Origin: Rubrobacter sp.
GTDB taxonomy: Bacteria; Actinomycetota; Rubrobacteria; Rubrobacterales; Rubrobacteraceae
Assembly (NCBI GenBank): GCA_013817025.1
Contig: JACDDK010000059.1
Coordinates: 1-6,587, forward strand
Length of the DNA stretch: 6,587 bases
Direction: 5' to 3'
In this document: positions 5,379 through 6,587 of the stretch, in pieces
Layout: each line of letters starts with the position of its first letter
Numbering within the stretch: position 1 is the stretch's first letter
Notes under the pieces: generated by a model
Databases searched by the model: none
What the model was told of the DNA's origin: nothing
The model's input: only the letters and a program-made list of their open reading frames with translations
Position numbers and translations under genes: made by a program

Positions 5379-6371
5379 ATGATCCTGGAGTTCGAGCGCC
5401 CGGTAAAGGAACTCGAAGCGCGTATTGGTGACCTGCGGCGGCTGGCGGGGGCCAACGAGGGCTTGCAGGGTGAGATCCTACGCCTCGAAGACGCCCTCGA
5501 ATCCGCCAAGCAACGCATCTATACGAACCTCACGCCCTACCAGCGCGTCCAGGTCGCCCGTCACCCCGACCGCCCGAACTTTCGCACCTACCGCGATTTT
5601 TTGGCCGAGGATTTCTACGAGCTACACGGCGACCGCCTGCACAGCGACGACCCGGCGATAGCCGGCGGCTTCGCCCGTTTGCGGGGCGGTCACAACGTGG
5701 TCCTCATCGGCCACGACAAGGGTGCGGACGTGAGCAGCCGGGTGAAGGGCAACTTCGGCATGGCTCACCCCGAGGGCTATCGCAAGGTCCGCAGGCTCTA
5801 CGGCCTCGCGGCCCGCTTCGGGATACCGGTGGTGGCGCTCGTGGACACGCCGGGCGCGTTCGCCGGTCGCGGGGCCGAGGAGCGGGGTCAGGCGTGGGCC
5901 ATCTCCGAGGACCTCATGGCGCTTGCCCGTTCCCCGGTGCCGGTGGTCTGCGTCGTTATTGGGGAAGGTGGGTCCGGCGGCGCTCTGGCGATGTGCGCGG
6001 CGGACTACGTGGGGATACTGGAGAACTCGTATCTCTCCGTAATAGCGCCCGAGGCGTGCGCGTCGATCATCTTCCGTGATGCCGGACGCGCCGCCGAGGC
6101 CGCCGAAGCCATGAAGATCACAGCCCGCGACCTCAAAGACCAGGGCATAGTGGACGAAGTCCTACCCGAACCTCTAGGCGGCGCGCACAACCGCTCGGCA
6201 GCCGCCGTCGAAGCCGTCGGCGAGGCTCTCGACCGCGCCCTCATCGGCCTGAAAGACGTGGACCCGGCGGCGCTCGTCAAGAGCCGCTACGAGCGGTACC
6301 GCAAGATCGGCACCCACGCCGTGGGCGGTCCCTCAAGCAACGGTGCCCGTCCCCTGCAAGGACCCCGATAA
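5379..6371 (+). CDS. accA: Acetyl-CoA carboxylase carboxyltransferase alpha subunit
   Basis: Partner of AccD in the carboxyltransferase step that produces malonyl-CoA; biotin carboxylase (AccC) and biotin carrier (AccB) must be encoded elsewhere. The 330 residues are slightly longer than the usual 315-320 because of a Gly/Pro-rich C-terminal tail. A helical N-terminus (about 1-45, LEFERPVKELEARI) precedes TNLTPYQRVQVARHPDRP (49-66), FYELHGDR (79-86), NFGMAHPEGYRK (125-136), LVDTPGAFAGRGAEERGQ (154-171) and VIGEGGSGGALAM (193-205), the last forming the oxyanion-hole region, then VIAPEACASI (221-230). All match the AccA family. ATG at 5379 lies 10 nt past the accD stop with a good ribosome-binding site. 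It is the last forward gene; TAA at 6369-6371 is followed at once by an inverted repeat. Confidence 0.97.
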   Translation: MILEFERPVKELEARIGDLRRLAGANEGLQGEILRLEDALESAKQRIYTNLTPYQRVQVARHPDRPNFRTYRDFLAEDFYELHGDRLHSDDPAIAGGFARLRGGHNVVLIGHDKGADVSSRVKGNFGMAHPEGYRKVRRLYGLAARFGIPVVALVDTPGAFAGRGAEERGQAWAISEDLMALARSPVPVVCVVIGEGGSGGALAMCAADYVGILENSYLSVIAPEACASIIFRDAGRAAEAAEAMKITARDLKDQGIVDEVLPEPLGGAHNRSAAAVEAVGEALDRALIGLKDVDPAALVKSRYERYRKIGTHAVGGPSSNGARPLQGPR

Positions 6372-6372
6372 A

Positions 6373-6397
6373 CCAAAAGTCGACGCTTTACTTTTGG
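6373..6397. terminator. Inverted repeat, possible two-way terminator
   Basis: CCAAAAGT (6373-6380) and ACTTTTGG (6390-6397) are perfect 8-bp inverted arms with a 9-nt loop, placed in the 49-bp gap between convergent genes. The stem is AT-rich in a GC-rich genome. Only the reverse strand has a short T run after the stem (TTTA), so it would serve the hydrolase gene better than accA. Placement and symmetry support a terminator; weak stem energy and no long U tract count against it. Confidence 0.45.
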
Positions 6398-6420
6398 CGG
6401 ACGGCTGCGCCGGAACGTCG

Positions 6421-6587
6421 CTATCCGCTCAGGAAGGCCGCAAGCTCCCGCGCTGTCTCCTCGGGGCGCTCCTCGGCCAGGTAGTGTCCGGTGTCTAAAG
6501 GTTTGCCCCGCACGTCGTGGGCGTAGCCACGCCAGACCTTGGCGATGTCGTAGATGCCGTGCATGGCGGCCCGCGCTCCCCAGAGTA
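6421..6587 (-). CDS. C-terminal fragment of a haloacetate-dehalogenase-like alpha/beta hydrolase
   Basis: Reverse-strand gene entering from the right edge; 54 codons and a TAG stop at 6423-6421 are visible. The fragment starts LWGARAAMHGIYDIAKVW, continues through a YAHDVRG segment, and has the catalytic-His motif GHYLAEERPEE (His codon at 6486-6484), ending AAFLSG. This order, LWG strand, W-x3-A-x-DV(R/Q)G and GH-(F/Y)-L-x-EE, is characteristic of fluoroacetate/haloacetate dehalogenase and epoxide-hydrolase-like members of the alpha/beta hydrolase fold. The nucleophile Asp and the rest of the active site lie outside the window, so substrate and exact activity cannot be assigned. It is convergent with accA and unlikely to share its regulation. 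Confidence 0.85.
   Translation of the reverse strand, partial: LWGARAAMHGIYDIAKVWRGYAHDVRGKPLDTGHYLAEERPEETARELAAFLSG

Noticed and set aside
5198..5429. 12-nt direct repeat GCGCGTATTGGT at 5198-5209 and 5418-5429
   Set aside because: Both copies encode Ala-Arg-Ile-Gly within unrelated conserved proteins; a coincidence of codon choice.
4538..5518. 326-codon reverse-strand frame over accD and accA
   Set aside because: Arg/Pro-rich translation with no recognisable motif, fully opposite conserved accD; a GC-driven shadow frame.

Overview
This is mostly a housekeeping biosynthetic locus from a high-GC bacterium. A compact forward operon, trpF-trpB-trpA-accD-accA, fills about 1889-6371. It is flanked on the left by a divergent reverse-strand flavoprotein gene and on the right by a convergent reverse-strand alpha/beta hydrolase gene. 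The taxonomy is inferred. High GC, a free-standing TrpF, and separate bacterial-type AccD and AccA subunits argue against typical Streptomyces/Mycobacterium relatives, which use PriA and AccD5-type enzymes. A deep-branching actinobacterium such as Rubrobacter fits, but Deinococcota or Chloroflexota cannot be excluded from the sequence alone.

Layout: (1) 1-88, reverse strand, is the N-terminal end of an unidentified protein whose ATG overlaps the stop codon of the next gene. (2) 85-1548, reverse strand, is a mercuric-reductase-like FAD/NAD(P)H disulfide oxidoreductase. (3) 1549-1888 is a divergent intergenic region of about 340 bp with an AT-richer patch and several small dyads, but no promoter, T-box or Trp leader peptide I can defend. 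(4) 1889-4524 holds trpF, trpB and trpA, which supply one isomerisation step and both tryptophan synthase subunits. trpB and trpA each start inside the preceding gene and each has its own Shine-Dalgarno sequence. (5) 4526-6371 holds accD and accA, the two carboxyltransferase subunits of acetyl-CoA carboxylase, with the accA ribosome-binding site lying across the accD stop. (6) 6372-6420 is a convergent gap with an 8-bp inverted repeat that could act as a two-way terminator. (7) 6421-6587, reverse strand, is the C-terminal end of a haloacetate-dehalogenase-like alpha/beta hydrolase.

The forward genes overlap or nearly abut, so they are very likely one transcript that joins the end of tryptophan synthesis to malonyl-CoA formation. 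The rest of the trp pathway (trpE, G, D, C) and of acetyl-CoA carboxylase (accB, accC) must lie elsewhere.

I found no clearly new system. The points most worth a second look are the accD start, which has no ATG, GTG or TTG at the place homology predicts and may be ATC at 4526; the Tyr/Gln replacement of the His-Glu dyad in the flavoprotein; and the small RNA-fold candidates ahead of trpF.
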